This document shows positions 11,728-24,000 of a stretch of 64,000 bases of DNA, one piece after another. This stretch comes from Siphonodentalium dalli. Its lineage: Eukaryota; Mollusca; Scaphopoda; Gadilida; Siphonodentaliidae. Under the pieces are notes generated by a model, which saw only the letters and a list, made by a program, of their open reading frames with translations, was not told the origin of the DNA and searched no databases. The DNA lies in the NCBI GenBank assembly GCA_032622095.1, contig CP136065.1, positions 115,423,195-115,487,194 of the forward strand, written 5' to 3'. The position numbers were made by a program, and so were the translations under genes. Position 1 is the first letter of the stretch. Every line of letters begins with the position of its first letter.

Positions 11728-12457
11728 CACAAGACAGATTATTGATTTGTACTCATGCAAGACTGTAAACGTGTTCACATTGCATTGTTTATTGCCACTT
11801 ATGTTTATATGTTAATACAGTATACATCACAAGTCTCATAGTGAGAATCTCACTCAAACACATTTCTCAATTTGATTTATTTATGAAGCAAAAAGACAAA
11901 CAACAATATGTTTTAACTATATTGTTTTATTATATTGCTAGTGTGTTTCATATTTTATGTAACTTTTGCTCATCTATTACAATGAATCAATTTGTCAAAA
12001 AATGTCTAGGCTTCCTAACTTTTGTAAGCTTTGAACCTCCCAAGTAATCGAATGGTAACTTTTCTTTTAAGATTAATTTTTTCAAATGGTCTACCAAGTG
12101 CCATACCGGTACTTGTATTTAACATATATGCAAAGACACATGTACTAATAAATTTCACTGAAATGTACTTCTCACATGCTGATAAATCAGGCGGCAACAA
12201 AAATCATAATGCTATTGGATAGAAAATCAACCCCAAGTAAATCAATATATCTGTGCAATGTTTCAAGACAATTGACAATTTTTTTTTATAAAAGCTCCCC
12301 TATCCCCAACAACATATAAAATCAGTGCTATGAAACAATTCAGTTCCCAATGAGTATACACCTAATTTGCTAAACACCGAGACATGATATTCACTCATAA
12401 TTAACATACTACAGCAATTAATATCAACAAGAATTTAACCTAGAGTTTGAAGCATAC
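11728..12457. other. Intronic sequence without recognised feature
   Basis: AT-rich gmcl1 intron sequence between exons 8 and 7. Short open frames on both strands show no domain. Confidence 0.35.
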
Positions 12458-12542
12458 CTTCCTAAGCATACAATACGCATCTGTTTCTACTCTGAGAACA
12501 AACAGATCTGAAGAACTCATGATCCACTGCATAATATGTAAA
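12458..12542 (-). CDS. gmcl1: gmcl1 exon 7 (BACK domain, second part)
   Basis: One base plus 28 codons: LHIMQWIMSSSDLFVLRVET, then DAYCMLRK. Human GMCL1 has VMKQLIGSSNLFVMQVEMDIYTALKK at the same place. Acceptor TTTCAG|TTT, donor AAG|GTATGC. It ends in phase 0 immediately before the conserved Trp that starts exon 8. The exon is only 85 nt. Confidence 0.94.
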
Positions 12543-14822
12543 CTGAAATGAAAACATGATATATTTAAAGTCATACAATCATCAGTCACCATGTACCAGT
12601 GACGGATGTCTATGAATATTGGTTGTTGTCATCTAGATCATTCTACCGAAAACATAATTCTTCCTGTGTTGGTCAGATGAAAAATACTGGCTGATGGACA
12701 CTCAATGAAGTTGATTACAATGAAGGTTATTACAATGGAATGTCCAAGATGGTTGCCAAATGAAAAAAAAAAAATCAATCAGTTCCATAATAAATCGCTG
12801 TATCTGCACACTCATTCACAAAAGTCACCTTTGATAACAATGGTAAGTTCCACTAGGATCAAGAAAGAGATATATGTTGAAGATATGTGCCAAAGGTATT
12901 ATGGATAAATATACATACTAACATCAGGCATCACCAATTTATGTTGATTTATGAACCCCGTCAACAACTTTTTTTTTGCCCATGGTGTTCAGCTTGTGAC
13001 TTCTTTTCAAACCGTTCTATCATATCATAGGGAAATGAGAATAACTGAGATATCAATGTGTTGGTCTTATTGATTTTTAGTTGCAAAAAATGATTTCAAG
13101 TGAATACATGAAATTTGTATTCACCAGGATTGTGTGGAATAATTGCCAATCGGATGTCAATACCTGCTGGGTTTAAAGACAAAAATTCCCTGCTCCACAG
13201 TGTCCTCCATCAGATTTTATCCCCTGAGGTTCATAAACCAACTGATACACTTGCTGTGGCCTGATGTAGAACCACACCTATTTTCCTGATGTAATTACAC
13301 CTATATTTTTCTCTCTCATTTTCCTCAATTATGATTGGATTGATTCACATTCTTGTTTCTTGGGCGAGTTTACCTGAAATATTTGCACAGGTTCTTTGTT
13401 ACGAAACCTTTCTGAATTGAAAGTGTTCGTTCAAAGCAAAAATGGGTCGTTTGGTTGCAATTTAACCCTTACTAAATACTCATTTCAGATGAGTAGTTCC
13501 CTAGTAAATGTTCAGATAATAAGTTTGTTGAATTTATTATCTAAACATTTCCCACCAATGAATATGAATTATACTGCACTTGTCTTGTAATATCTTTTCG
13601 TACATCTGTTGTCCACTCATATTTTCTGAACATCCCTCCAGAAGGATAAGAGCAACCACTGGCACGCCACAGGCGTGGTTGTTTATACCATAGGCGCAGG
13701 TGGACGACATCATATATTGTTTTCTATATCCATGGGGGGGGGGGGGTAGGGGGTTTTGGTCAGGAAAAAAATTCCGGACACTAGGCGCAAAAAAAAAAAT
13801 TCTGCCCACTGGGTAGCCACCACCCCCTAATTTTTATATTTTTAGATTCTGGGATAGGGACCCACCCCCTCCAAACTGCTTCAAATGACTATTTCACTGT
13901 TTTCCTGAACTTTAACCAATCTATGTTCTGTATCATGATTATAGAAGCATTCCTACTTTTTATTAACCAACAAGACTGTAAAGTTTCAAAACAATTCTCC
14001 AATAAATGTGGGCTGTAGGGTGAGCTGAAGGATTGACATTTGAGATCCAAGATGGCTGCTAACTGCCATGTTTGTTTTAAACTAATTTTGGGGAAAAAAG
14101 GGCGGCTCCCATCTAGAGACCCACATACCGAATATCGTTGAAATCGGTCAAAGTTTGTTTTAACACCTTTGTTTTATTTTATTATGGTTTGTTGAATAGT
14201 CTATTATTATTTGAAGAGTTTACATTTATTTGAAGAATCTATTATTGTCTTATGTTTTCATTTATATCAGGTTGAATGAATGATTTTTAATGGAACTATT
14301 TAAATCTGAGCCTATCCATGTCAATGTGCATTGATAGATCCTTGATGAAAACATTTAGCAAGCTGACCTTTTTATTACCCATTGTTTCCATCCCTCATTA
14401 CATGTGTATTAGCTGATGGTGAACTCAATCCCCCTACCCATGACCTATACCTGTTATAATAGAATCATTCTTTTGTCCCATTATTTTGAATAAAGATGAC
14501 TAGGAAAATTGTGTATGCTGGCCTGTTGAATCACCCACCCACACCCACCTAGTGTTCGGAAACAATTTGCAGACCCCCCCCACCCCCCCCCCCTGTATCC
14601 ATCATTAATTTTTCAAAGAACACAGGTATGGATTTTGGAGAAATTGTCATGTGACTACCAGTTAGCAACTGTGTGGAGATTGCCAAAATGCGGAATCGGC
14701 AATGGACCATCGCGATGAAAGTAGCTACTTCACAACTTACAAAGAATTCCCATGTGATTTAGGCCTATATATTAGTTTCATTTAGACCAATTTCGTTGGT
14801 TAGCTTAACGACAACGAAAATT
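12543..14822. other. Intronic sequence, one small repeat fragment
   Basis: gmcl1 intron 6. A degenerate unit of the ~165-bp repeat (AAGATGGCTGC, GGCTCCCATCTAGAG) lies at about 13975-14160. Homopolymer C/G runs occur at 13735 and 14574. No gene recognised. Confidence 0.4.
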
Positions 14823-16765
14823 AACATTTTCAAATAGAAAATACATATTCCCTAATAGGATACTTACACACTGAACTACATGGTATATTCATTTTTATTC
14901 ACATAGGAGGGATCTATGAGACCGTATAAAATTTATTATTTGGTACGTTTTGAATCGTTATTATGTGACATAGCTGGTCACATGCCCTCTAGCTATATAT
15001 AATAGCATGCTGGCAGCTCTCTCTTTCTCTTTTCATCCTCTTACAAGATTTGAGGGGTTTGACTGAGCAGCGATTATTAGGGAATATGTATTTTCTATTT
15101 GAAAATGTTATATTCCCGGCAAAGATACGTTACACACTGAACTACATGGTAGAATCAACTCATAGGAAAAGGCAGCGAGGAATGAGATACTATTGTATTT
15201 CGGTTAAGAGCGATTCTTTTGAACTTGCTGGGTAGCAACAAATGGATCCAAAAGGTACCGATTCGCAAATTTGATTGGTGATACACGATAAAGTGTAAGA
15301 ATGAGCCTAATGGGCTGAATCGTTACCCCCCCCCCCCTTTTGTCCTGAAGTCAGGCAAACCATCACCCAACGTCCATAGGCATGTACATGTAGGTGCCAT
15401 TATCAGAAACAACCCGTTTGGAACAGGATGTAGAGTTCAGTTAAACTAAAATGGAGTTTAATTGTTGGCCAGATCAGTCAAATATACATAGAATACACCT
15501 AAACTTTGGTTTACAATGGCCCATAGATCTGCAGATATTACCCGATTCGTGTATCGCGATACATGTATCACCCCATTGAAATTTACGATGAATCGCCACA
15601 GCCCCAGCTGCTATACTTGTTATAATTTGCTTCTCGCCAAATATTATGCATTTTAAGGCCGTGCAGATGAAATCAGAGGTAGGTTCCAGCAGGAGCGGAC
15701 GTACATGGTCAGAGCCGTGAACTCTGGAACCCACTCTCAGATCAGTGAAGTGCCCCGGTGACAACGTGTATTGTGTCGAGCCTCTCCCCCAAAGTCGGCA
15801 TGAGAATGAGGGATTTGATTAGCCTGAGCCACGGACCTTGGGGGTACCGAATCCGAGACCACTCGAGGAAGAGAAATAGCCAGACCTCTTTTTAGGATCA
15901 GGAAAAGGGACCTCAAAATGACTTGAAAATGTACCATGAAATTGGGTGACTGATGAGTCACATTATGACTTGTGTCAGGGTTATTTGATCACTTGTTTGC
16001 AAACAACCTCAGTGTGTAGTGTAAACGAATTCATATTGAACTATGAATCAAGCAAACTACACAAAATTGAGGTAATTCATAGATAAACGAAATTGGCCCC
16101 TCAAACTTGATCCTTATTTGCAGGGAGCAAATTACTTTTGAAATTTTGATTAGCAAACAACCTCACATTGACATGATTAGATAGCATTGTTCTAAAATCA
16201 TAGCAAAGTCATACCAAATTGTGGGTAGCAAATTGCGATGCGATGCCAGTTAATTTGCTCCCTGCGTATTTGCTACATTGTCAACATGAAACAAAATTGT
16301 GAGTGACAATTTCAAACATAAACAAGATGTACAAATCCAATTATGTCTCACTGGTCGAAGGTTCGAAATAATACTTACATTCTAGAACCACGTGAACAGA
16401 GATAACATAGCAATTGGACCGGGTAAATAGTGTTCTTGAAGAGAGTTCTACTCACAAAAGGTCGATAATTTGTTTTTATTAGACCACGTGTTATGACCGG
16501 AAGTACACGTGGGAAATGTTCCCACAATTTTCATTGTTACTCATAGCACTTCCCTGTATCTTGGGCACAAAGATGAAAAGAGAAAGAGAGAGCTGCCACT
16601 ATGCTATTATATCTAGCTAGATGGCACATGACCAGCTATGTCACATAATACTTATGCTATTTCGTACCAAAATAATAAATTTTATACGGGTCTCCTTTGT
16701 GAATAAAAATTAATATACCACGTAGTTCAGTGTGTAACGTATCTTTGCCAGGAATATGAAGACTA
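14823..16765. mobile_element. Foldback element with ~190-bp inverted arms
   Basis: 14850-15038 and 16571-16755 are inverted copies of one ~190-bp sequence, sharing ACACACTGAACTAC, AAATTTATTATT, TATGTGACATAGCTGGTCA and AGCTCTCTCTTTCTCTTTTC. An additional inverted pair (14823-14859 with 15073-15110) and a third copy of the ACACTGAACTACATGG end (15130) make a nested structure. The loop of about 1.5 kb holds open frames at 15474-15961 with no recognisable domain. Exact ends and superfamily are not established. Confidence 0.6.
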
Positions 16766-16770
16766 ATGAC

Positions 16771-17676
16771 ACGGTTTCTGACCTCACTTTGAATATTGTG
16801 GGCCAGAATCCAGACAAGATTGCACAATCCACAACAAGTCTTGTCATGTCTCGGTCGTGACCACTGCATGATGTTACATAAATTATTCTTAGCGTTATGT
16901 CGCTGATAAAAGGAAAATTTGAGGCACACCATGTGTGGTTGCTCCACTATGTGTCATGTACGATTAATATTAAACAATTTCGATGTATACTTTTATAACT
17001 GAATGGGAGAATCCATTTAGTACAGAGAGGGTTAAATAATAATAAAAAATGTCAAACAATGATTTCCCTCCAAATTGTCAGGTGCTGTTATCGAACTTAA
17101 CATTTCTCCCAAAAAAAATGGACTTAAATTGAGTATCAGATAGTATGTCTGTTCAAATTTAAAGACTACAAAGGAGTACTTTCACATTCAATATAACGTA
17201 AATCACATAATGTCAATGTATCTGGCAAATTCATCTTGAATTCTTAGAATCTATTTTGTGTTTTCCAATTTGAAAAGTGATTCCTAATGACATAGTTGTA
17301 ACATTTTAAAGGTATCTGTTTCATTTTGTTTACAAGTCAACCTTTCAGAGCGACCTCAAACTTCTTATATTCTAAGCAGAAAAAATCGTCTAATAATATT
17401 GTACCCAATTGTTCGAAAGGATACTGTTATTTTTTTCACAAAAACAAAGTTCAGATATAAATCTACTTAAAGTCCACTTACAATTTTATAAGCCATTGAT
17501 AAAGTTCAACGAAAACGATGTTTATTTCATATTGCATATGTACATCAAGATAGTTTCCTTTAAGCGATTTAACCACAGCCTTCGATGTACTTGATTATAT
17601 TCTTCAAGATAGTTTCTTTTAAGTGATTTAGCCACAGCAATCAATGAATGTGAGCTTCAAACTTATGCAAACTCAC
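16771..17676. other. Intronic sequence without recognised feature
   Basis: AT-rich gmcl1 intron immediately downstream of exon 6. The 17560-17640 stretch shows a small local duplication (AAGATAGTTTC..TTTAAG at 17538 and 17597). No gene seen. Confidence 0.35.
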
Positions 17677-17808
17677 GTAATGTCTTTGAGAAGGTCGATA
17701 GTTTGAATATTTAGTAGATTCAGGCAGAGCCATTCATAGCAGCTTTGTTTGACTCCCTGGAGACCATACATTTCAGAAGCTGCATAGAATGTACATACAT
17801 TAGAGCTC
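17677..17808 (-). CDS. gmcl1: gmcl1 exon 6 (BACK domain)
   Basis: One base, 43 codons, two bases. The segment VCTFYAASEMYGLQGVKQSC followed by YEWLCLNLL aligns with human VCGYYTSAGTYGLDSVKKKC and LEWLLNNLM, the BACK-type helical region. Acceptor is TTTTCAG|GAGC and donor ATTAC|GTGAGT. The repeat array starting near 17824 reaches to within about 15 bp of the acceptor, so the branch-point region of this intron is repeat-derived. Confidence 0.94.
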
Positions 17809-17820
17809 CTGAAAATATGA

Positions 17821-20158
17821 AATGAAAGTGTCAATGACACTGAATGTAACTCAACTTGGAGAGGGGTTAATGTCATACATTATAAACCGTCTATGAAGCG
17901 ATAATAAATGCAGAAAGTTTAAATGTTTAAATGATACCTGAGATAAACGTGAAGAGCCATATGAAGTTTGGGATCAATTGTAAAAAAATATTGGCTGTAG
18001 AGCATGCCTAAGTATTTAGTGATGCAGCATGTGTTTTTGATTAAATATTGTTCAAATTTTACAGCTCTCATCTGGAGGTGATCATGAACATGCCTGTAAA
18101 TTTTAAATCATTTATAAATGTTGGCTGCAGGGTGTGCTGATGGATTTAAATGTGAAATCCAAGCGGCCACATTTTCTAACGAAATTTGGAAAATTTTTAT
18201 GGCTCCCATCTAGTGGTCACCCCGAAGTTTAGTGATGATCGAATAAAGTATGAGGCCTGTAGGATGCCCGGAAAGATTTAGTCATGCAAAGAGTAAATTC
18301 AATATGGCCAATGGCAGCCATGTTTATCAACGAAATTCAAAATGATTTTATGGCTCCCATCTAGTGGTCATCCTAAAGATCCATATGACGTTTGGTGATA
18401 ATAAGATGAGGAATGTGGTCTGTGGGGTGTACCAAAGGTCATGCAAAGAGCAAATTCCAAGATGGCTGTTGACAGTCAGGCCAAAAAAATATATACCTGT
18501 GTTTCTGGTGACATGCAAGAAAATGAAAGTGTCAATGACACTGCAGCTCAACTTGGAAAGGGAATAATTTCATGTGTTACAGTCAATGGAGTGATTAGGA
18601 ATGTGGAAAGTTGAAAGGCCTTGTTATGCAAAGAGTGAAATCCAAGATGGCCACTGGCAGCCATGTTTTTTTGCCTAATGACCCCCAAAATGACTCGTTC
18701 CCATCTTCATGTCATTGGTAACATCCATGACTAATTTCATGATGATCCGACCAAAGCTACGACCTGTAGCCCGTGCCAAAGGATTTAGTCATGCAAAGAG
18801 TAAAATCCAAGATGGCTGCTGCCGGCCATGTTTTTTGGCCAAATGACCCCAAAATGACTCGTTCCCATCTACATGTCATTGTTAACATCCATGACAAATT
18901 TCATGATGATCCAACCAAAGCTGCGACCTGTAGCCTGTGCCAAAGGATTTAGTCAAGCAAAGAGTAAAATCCAAGATGGCTGCTAGCGGCCATGTTTTTT
19001 GACCGAACGACCCCAAAATGACTCGTCCCCATCTACATGTCAATATTAACATCGATGACAAATTTCATGATGATCAGACGAACAGTACGACCTGTAGCCC
19101 GTGCTAATGGATTGAATTTTGAAATTCAAGATGGCCACTGGCGGCCATGTTTTTTTGCCGAATGACCCCAAAATTACTCGTTCTCATCTAGATGTCAATG
19201 TCAACAGCCATGACAAATCTCATAATGATCCAACCAAAGGTACGATCTGTAGCCTGTGCCAAAGGATTTAGTCATGCAAAGAGTAAAGTCCAAGATGGCT
19301 GCTGGCGGCCATGTTTTTTGGCCCAATGACCCCAAAATGGCTCGTTCCCATCTACATATCATTGTTAACATCCATGACAAATTTCATGAAGATCCAACCA
19401 AAGCTACGACCTGTAGCCCGTGCAGAAGGATTTAGTCACGCAAAGAGTAAAATCCAGATGGCTGCTGGTGGCCATGTTTTTTGGCCAAACGACCCCAAAA
19501 TGACTCATTCCCATCTACATGTCAATATTAACATCGATGACAAATTTCATGATGATCAGACGAACAGTACGACCTGTAGCCTGTGCTAATGGATTGAATT
19601 TTGAAGACAAGACGGCCGCTGGCGGCCATGTTTTCTTGCCAAATGACCCCAAAATTACCTGTTCTCATCTAGATGTCATTGTTAACATCCATGACAAATT
19701 TCATGAAGATCCGACCAAAGCTACGACCTGTAGCCCGTGCAGAAGGATTTAGTCATGCAAAGAGTAAAATCCAAGATGGCTGCTGGCGGTCATGTTTTTT
19801 GGCCGAACGACCCCAAAATGACTCGTTCCCATCTACATGTCAATATTAACATCCATGACAAATTTCATGATGATCAGATGAACAGTACGACCTGTAGCCC
19901 GTGCTAATGGATTGAATTTTGAAATCCAAGATGGCCACTGGCGGCCATGTTTTTTGGCCGAATGACCCCAAAATGACTCGTTCCCATCTACATGTCAATG
20001 TCAACAGCCATGACAAATTTCATAATGATCCGACCAAAGGTACGACCTGTAGCCCGTGCTAAAGGAAATTGTTGACGAGTCACGCACACACACACACGGA
20101 CGACGGATACCAAGCCATGGCAATAGCTCAAACTTTACAAAGTAAAGTTGAGCTAAAA
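17821..20158 (+). repeat. Large array of ~165-bp repeat units
   Basis: At least ten units, each with AAAGAGTAAAATCCAAGATGG, GGCGGCCATGTTTTTTGGCC, TGACCCCAAAATGACTCGTT, CCATCTACATGTCA and ACGACCTGTAGCCCGTGC-like segments. Two left ends (AAAGTGTCAATGACACT at 17825 and 18529) show that two elements are joined, and the right end is AAAGTTGAGCTAAAAAT at 20141-20157, inverted relative to the left-end AGCTCAACTT. Short plus-strand ORFs (e.g. 19311-19589) are by-products of the repeat. Confidence 0.85.
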
Positions 20159-20246
20159 ATAGGGGCGGCGGGTGGCTTTTCATTTTATTTTATTTATTCA
20201 TTTTATTTTCAACTTTGCTCAAAATAAATATGAATACTCCCCCAGT

Positions 20247-20586
20247 GCCAGTGCATTCTCTCATATATGCGAGTCTCCCATAGGGAGCCTCATCGTATAT
20301 ATATAAGAGAATGGACTGGCTTACAAGGTCAAGGTAAATATTGTTAGGCCAATGTATTATCTCTTCTTTTATATATGCGAGTCTCCCACAGGGAGTCTCT
20401 CACAGGGAGCCTCATATATATAAGAGAATGCACTGGCTTACAGGGTCAAGGTAAATATTGTTAGGCCAATGTATTATCTTATATAAATGCGAGGTTCCCT
20501 ATGGGAGACTCGCATTTATATAAGAGAATGCATTGGCACATCGTTTTCGAAAAAAATTCAGAAAGCTCCAGTCATGAAAGGGTTAA
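20247..20586. mobile_element. Triple-hairpin segment with one TTAA end
   Basis: Three diverged copies of the 69-bp hairpin (20247-20320, 20348-20437, 20465-20537) separated by a repeated spacer (TTACA.GGTCAAGGTAAATA). The segment ends AAAGGGTTAA at 20577-20586, the mirror of a CCCTTT-type piggyBac-like end. No matching left terminus is found, so it may be a truncated copy. Confidence 0.65.
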
Positions 20587-20725
20587 TAACAATATTTTCA
20601 CCAAACTTGTTGTTACCATAATATATGTAAGATAGCTTAACGATTATACTAGGTACTAGAATCCTGATCTCGTCTTCGCTAAGAACCTTTATCAGATTTG
20701 GTCATCAGGGAGTTTGGGAACCTAA

Positions 20726-20886
20726 CCCTTTGAGTGCCAGGTCGATTTTTGTATCAACCCATATGCCCTGTGCCAATGCATTCTCTTATATATGCGATAC
20801 AATGTTAATAATTTATTCTTATATTCTTTAACAGACTTATTTTGTAGGTTTAGGGCCGATGAGATCGGCCCCTGGCACTCAAAGGG
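20726..20886. mobile_element. piggyBac-like mini-MITE, 161 bp
   Basis: Ends CCCTTTGAGTGCCAGG in inverted orientation on both sides (16 bp). Flanks are CTAA on the left and TTAA on the right, one base off a perfect TTAA duplication. Contains half of the 69-bp hairpin (GCCAATGCATTCTCTTATAT at 20773). Confidence 0.75.
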
Positions 20887-21067
20887 TTAAACAACTACAG
20901 TCTGGTAAAATTTAACCAATATATCATCCTATAACATTTATAATTAATATGACCCAATCTATTCCAAGATAGATAGAAACGGCAATAGAATGGCAGATAA
21001 AATATGAATTTCACCATTTTAAATAGCTTGTTTCATTTAACCATACATCATCATCATCATCATCCAT

Positions 21068-24000
21068 CTTGGAAAATACTCAAGTTATAATCACTGCTAT
21101 TTTTATAGACTTGCTGCTAATCTGTGCCTTCACTCCCGTCAATCCATTATTTTTCATGGAACTAAATACAACATATAAAGAAATGTCAGACGGTCAGAGT
21201 AGTTAACTGAGCAAACTGAGTCATTGATGGAACCACTAATTTTATAGACACTATTTGATTCATATTGCATTCCATATTTCATTAACAAAATTCACCAGAA
21301 TGTACCAAACAAGTAGAGCACTGTGTGTCATTTATAACTCAGGAAATCCCACCTGAATATTGGATTAGCTTTTGCAATGTTGTGTGTGTGTACATATATT
21401 AACTTTTAAATGAGTATCCTAAAATAACTATACATTATAAACATATACATGAACGGACTATGTTACATAAACACCAGTAATGTAGCTAAAATCCAAAATA
21501 TTTGATTTATTTTAATACAATGGACCAAACGAACGCAACGCTTTCCCACCAATATATTTCTAATTTCTATTAATGTTTATCCATAATGTATTTGATAGCG
21601 AATATCCAAACCACCTATGTCTAATTATGCTCGAGCTCCTCTCCAATTGGGCTTTAGTAATAACTCAAAAAAGGATAACAATAAATATCATGATCGGTGA
21701 AATAAATCTTGGTGATCTCCAGGCTGGTAAAAAATTTGATTTCACAAACAGATATGGGAGAGATGACTGTGATGAAAAAATCGACCCATACGAACTCATG
21801 AATCACTCTTGTGATTATTATGCACCCACTCAATTCCGGGACAATATAACAAAATCAAAGAAAGGCACCTCATTATTAGGCCTTAACTGCCGAAGTCTAA
21901 ATGCAAACTGGGATTCATTCAAAGATTTATTATGTAATATTCAAAACAACAACAATATATTCGACGTCATCGCCCTTTCTGAAATATTCCGGATCAAGGA
22001 AACATATGTGTTACCCGGGTATCAACCTTTCGAATACGCAACGCGTCCAGATAACGACGATGGTAGAGGTGGGGTTGGATTATTTATCAAAAATGGCATA
22101 ACATTTAGAAATAGACCTGACTTATCTGTATTTATACCACACGTCGCAGAAACGCTATTTGTTGAAATTAATCCTAACAAAAAAAACTCATATGTGGTAG
22201 GAGTAATATACAGACCTAACACAGCCCCAAAAGCAGATATCGATGAATTCATGACTTACATAGATGCCATAATGGTCAAACTCAACGAATCGCACACTAA
22301 AGCATATTTAATTGGGGACTTCAACATTGACCTACTAAACTCTGATAATCATACGAAAACCGGTGATTTTATAGATAACATATTTGAGCGGGGTTACCTC
22401 CCTGTGATTACAAAACCTACTCGGGTCACGGACTACTCAGCAACATTGATTGACCATATCCATACGAACTCAAAGTGGAAATATGACTGCGGAATTATAT
22501 TATCAGATGTCTCTGATCATTTTGCAACGTATTACATTGAAAATGAATTACATACAAATTATACTAACTCAGCACAAAAATCCCCAGAACCCATTCGAAT
22601 AATTAATGAAAAAAATCTAAATTCATTTAAAGAAATCCTAGGCAGTCTATCGTTCGACTCAGTTTTCGGCTGCAATTCAGCAGAACAAGCTTATGAGAAA
22701 TTTATAGGACAATATATATCAGCATATGAGCAAGCTTTCCCTCTCAGATACACCGAACAAAGGAAAAAATATATCAAAAGGGAACCATGGATTACAAACG
22801 GTTTATTGCAATCATCATTGAATAAAAGTAAGCTATTCACTAAAAAACTAGCACAGCCATCGACAATCAATATAGATAAATATAAAGCATATTGTAAAAT
22901 ATTCAACCAACTGAAAAGGAAGAGCAAAAACCAGTACTATAACTCAATTCTCGAAGAAAATAAAAATAACATGAGACGAACATGGACCATATTAAAAGAT
23001 GCTCTTAAATTATCAACATGTTCACATAGTCTTCCAAAAAATCTGAAATTCCGAAACAGAACATTTTCAGATCCGGCAACTATTGCGCAAGCATTTAACG
23101 AATATTTCGCAACAATAGGTCAGAATACAGCTGATAAAGTAGAGATAATTCAGGATATACAACCTCTTGATTATATGTCTGAAAAAAACCAAAAGAACTT
23201 CTTCCTTTCAGAAACATCATTGTCGGAGATTGTAGATACATGCACCAAAATGTCCAATAAAAGTTGTGTGGACTTTTCTAATATATCAATGAAGCTAATG
23301 AGAAGTACTATAAATGAAACAGCAAACGCGCTTTCATACATAATAAATTTATCTTTCAAACAAGGTGTCGTTCCTAAAAAAATGAAAATCTCCAGAGTAG
23401 TACCAATATACAAAATTAGTGCCCGTGAAAATATTGAAAATTACAGACCAATCAGTATTCTTCCCGCTTTCTCAAAAATTATGGAAAAACTTATGCATAA
23501 ACGTTTAAACTCGTTCTTAACAAAATTTGATATCCTCCACGAAAACCAATTTGGATTTAGAGCAAACCACTCAACAACCCACCCATTACTTCATTTATTA
23601 CATCATATTGCCGAGAATAACGACAAAAAGACACGAGACTCTACATTAGCAATCTTTATTGACCTTTCAAAGGCATTTGACACAATCAGTCACGACATAC
23701 TCCTCCAAAAACTTGACCATTATGGTATTAGGGGCATAACCAACAAATGGTTCATGAGTTACTTAGAGGGAAGACAGCAATATGTTGAAATCGAACATGA
23801 AAAATCAAATATGCTCAATATTAACTGTGGGGTGCCTCAAGGATCTATTTTAGGACCGCTACTTTTTCTCATATACGTCAACGATATGCCCAATAGCACG
23901 TGTTTGAATATACTTTCATTTGCAGACGACACAACCCTCCATATTTCTGGAAATGACCACCGCCAAATTGAAAAACAAGTTAATTCAGAATTGAAAAAAG

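Noticed and set aside
15474-15961. Two adjacent minus-strand frames of 96 and 74 codons
   Set aside because: No recognisable domain, no splice context that joins them to gmcl1, and they lie in the loop of a foldback element; kept only as a note.
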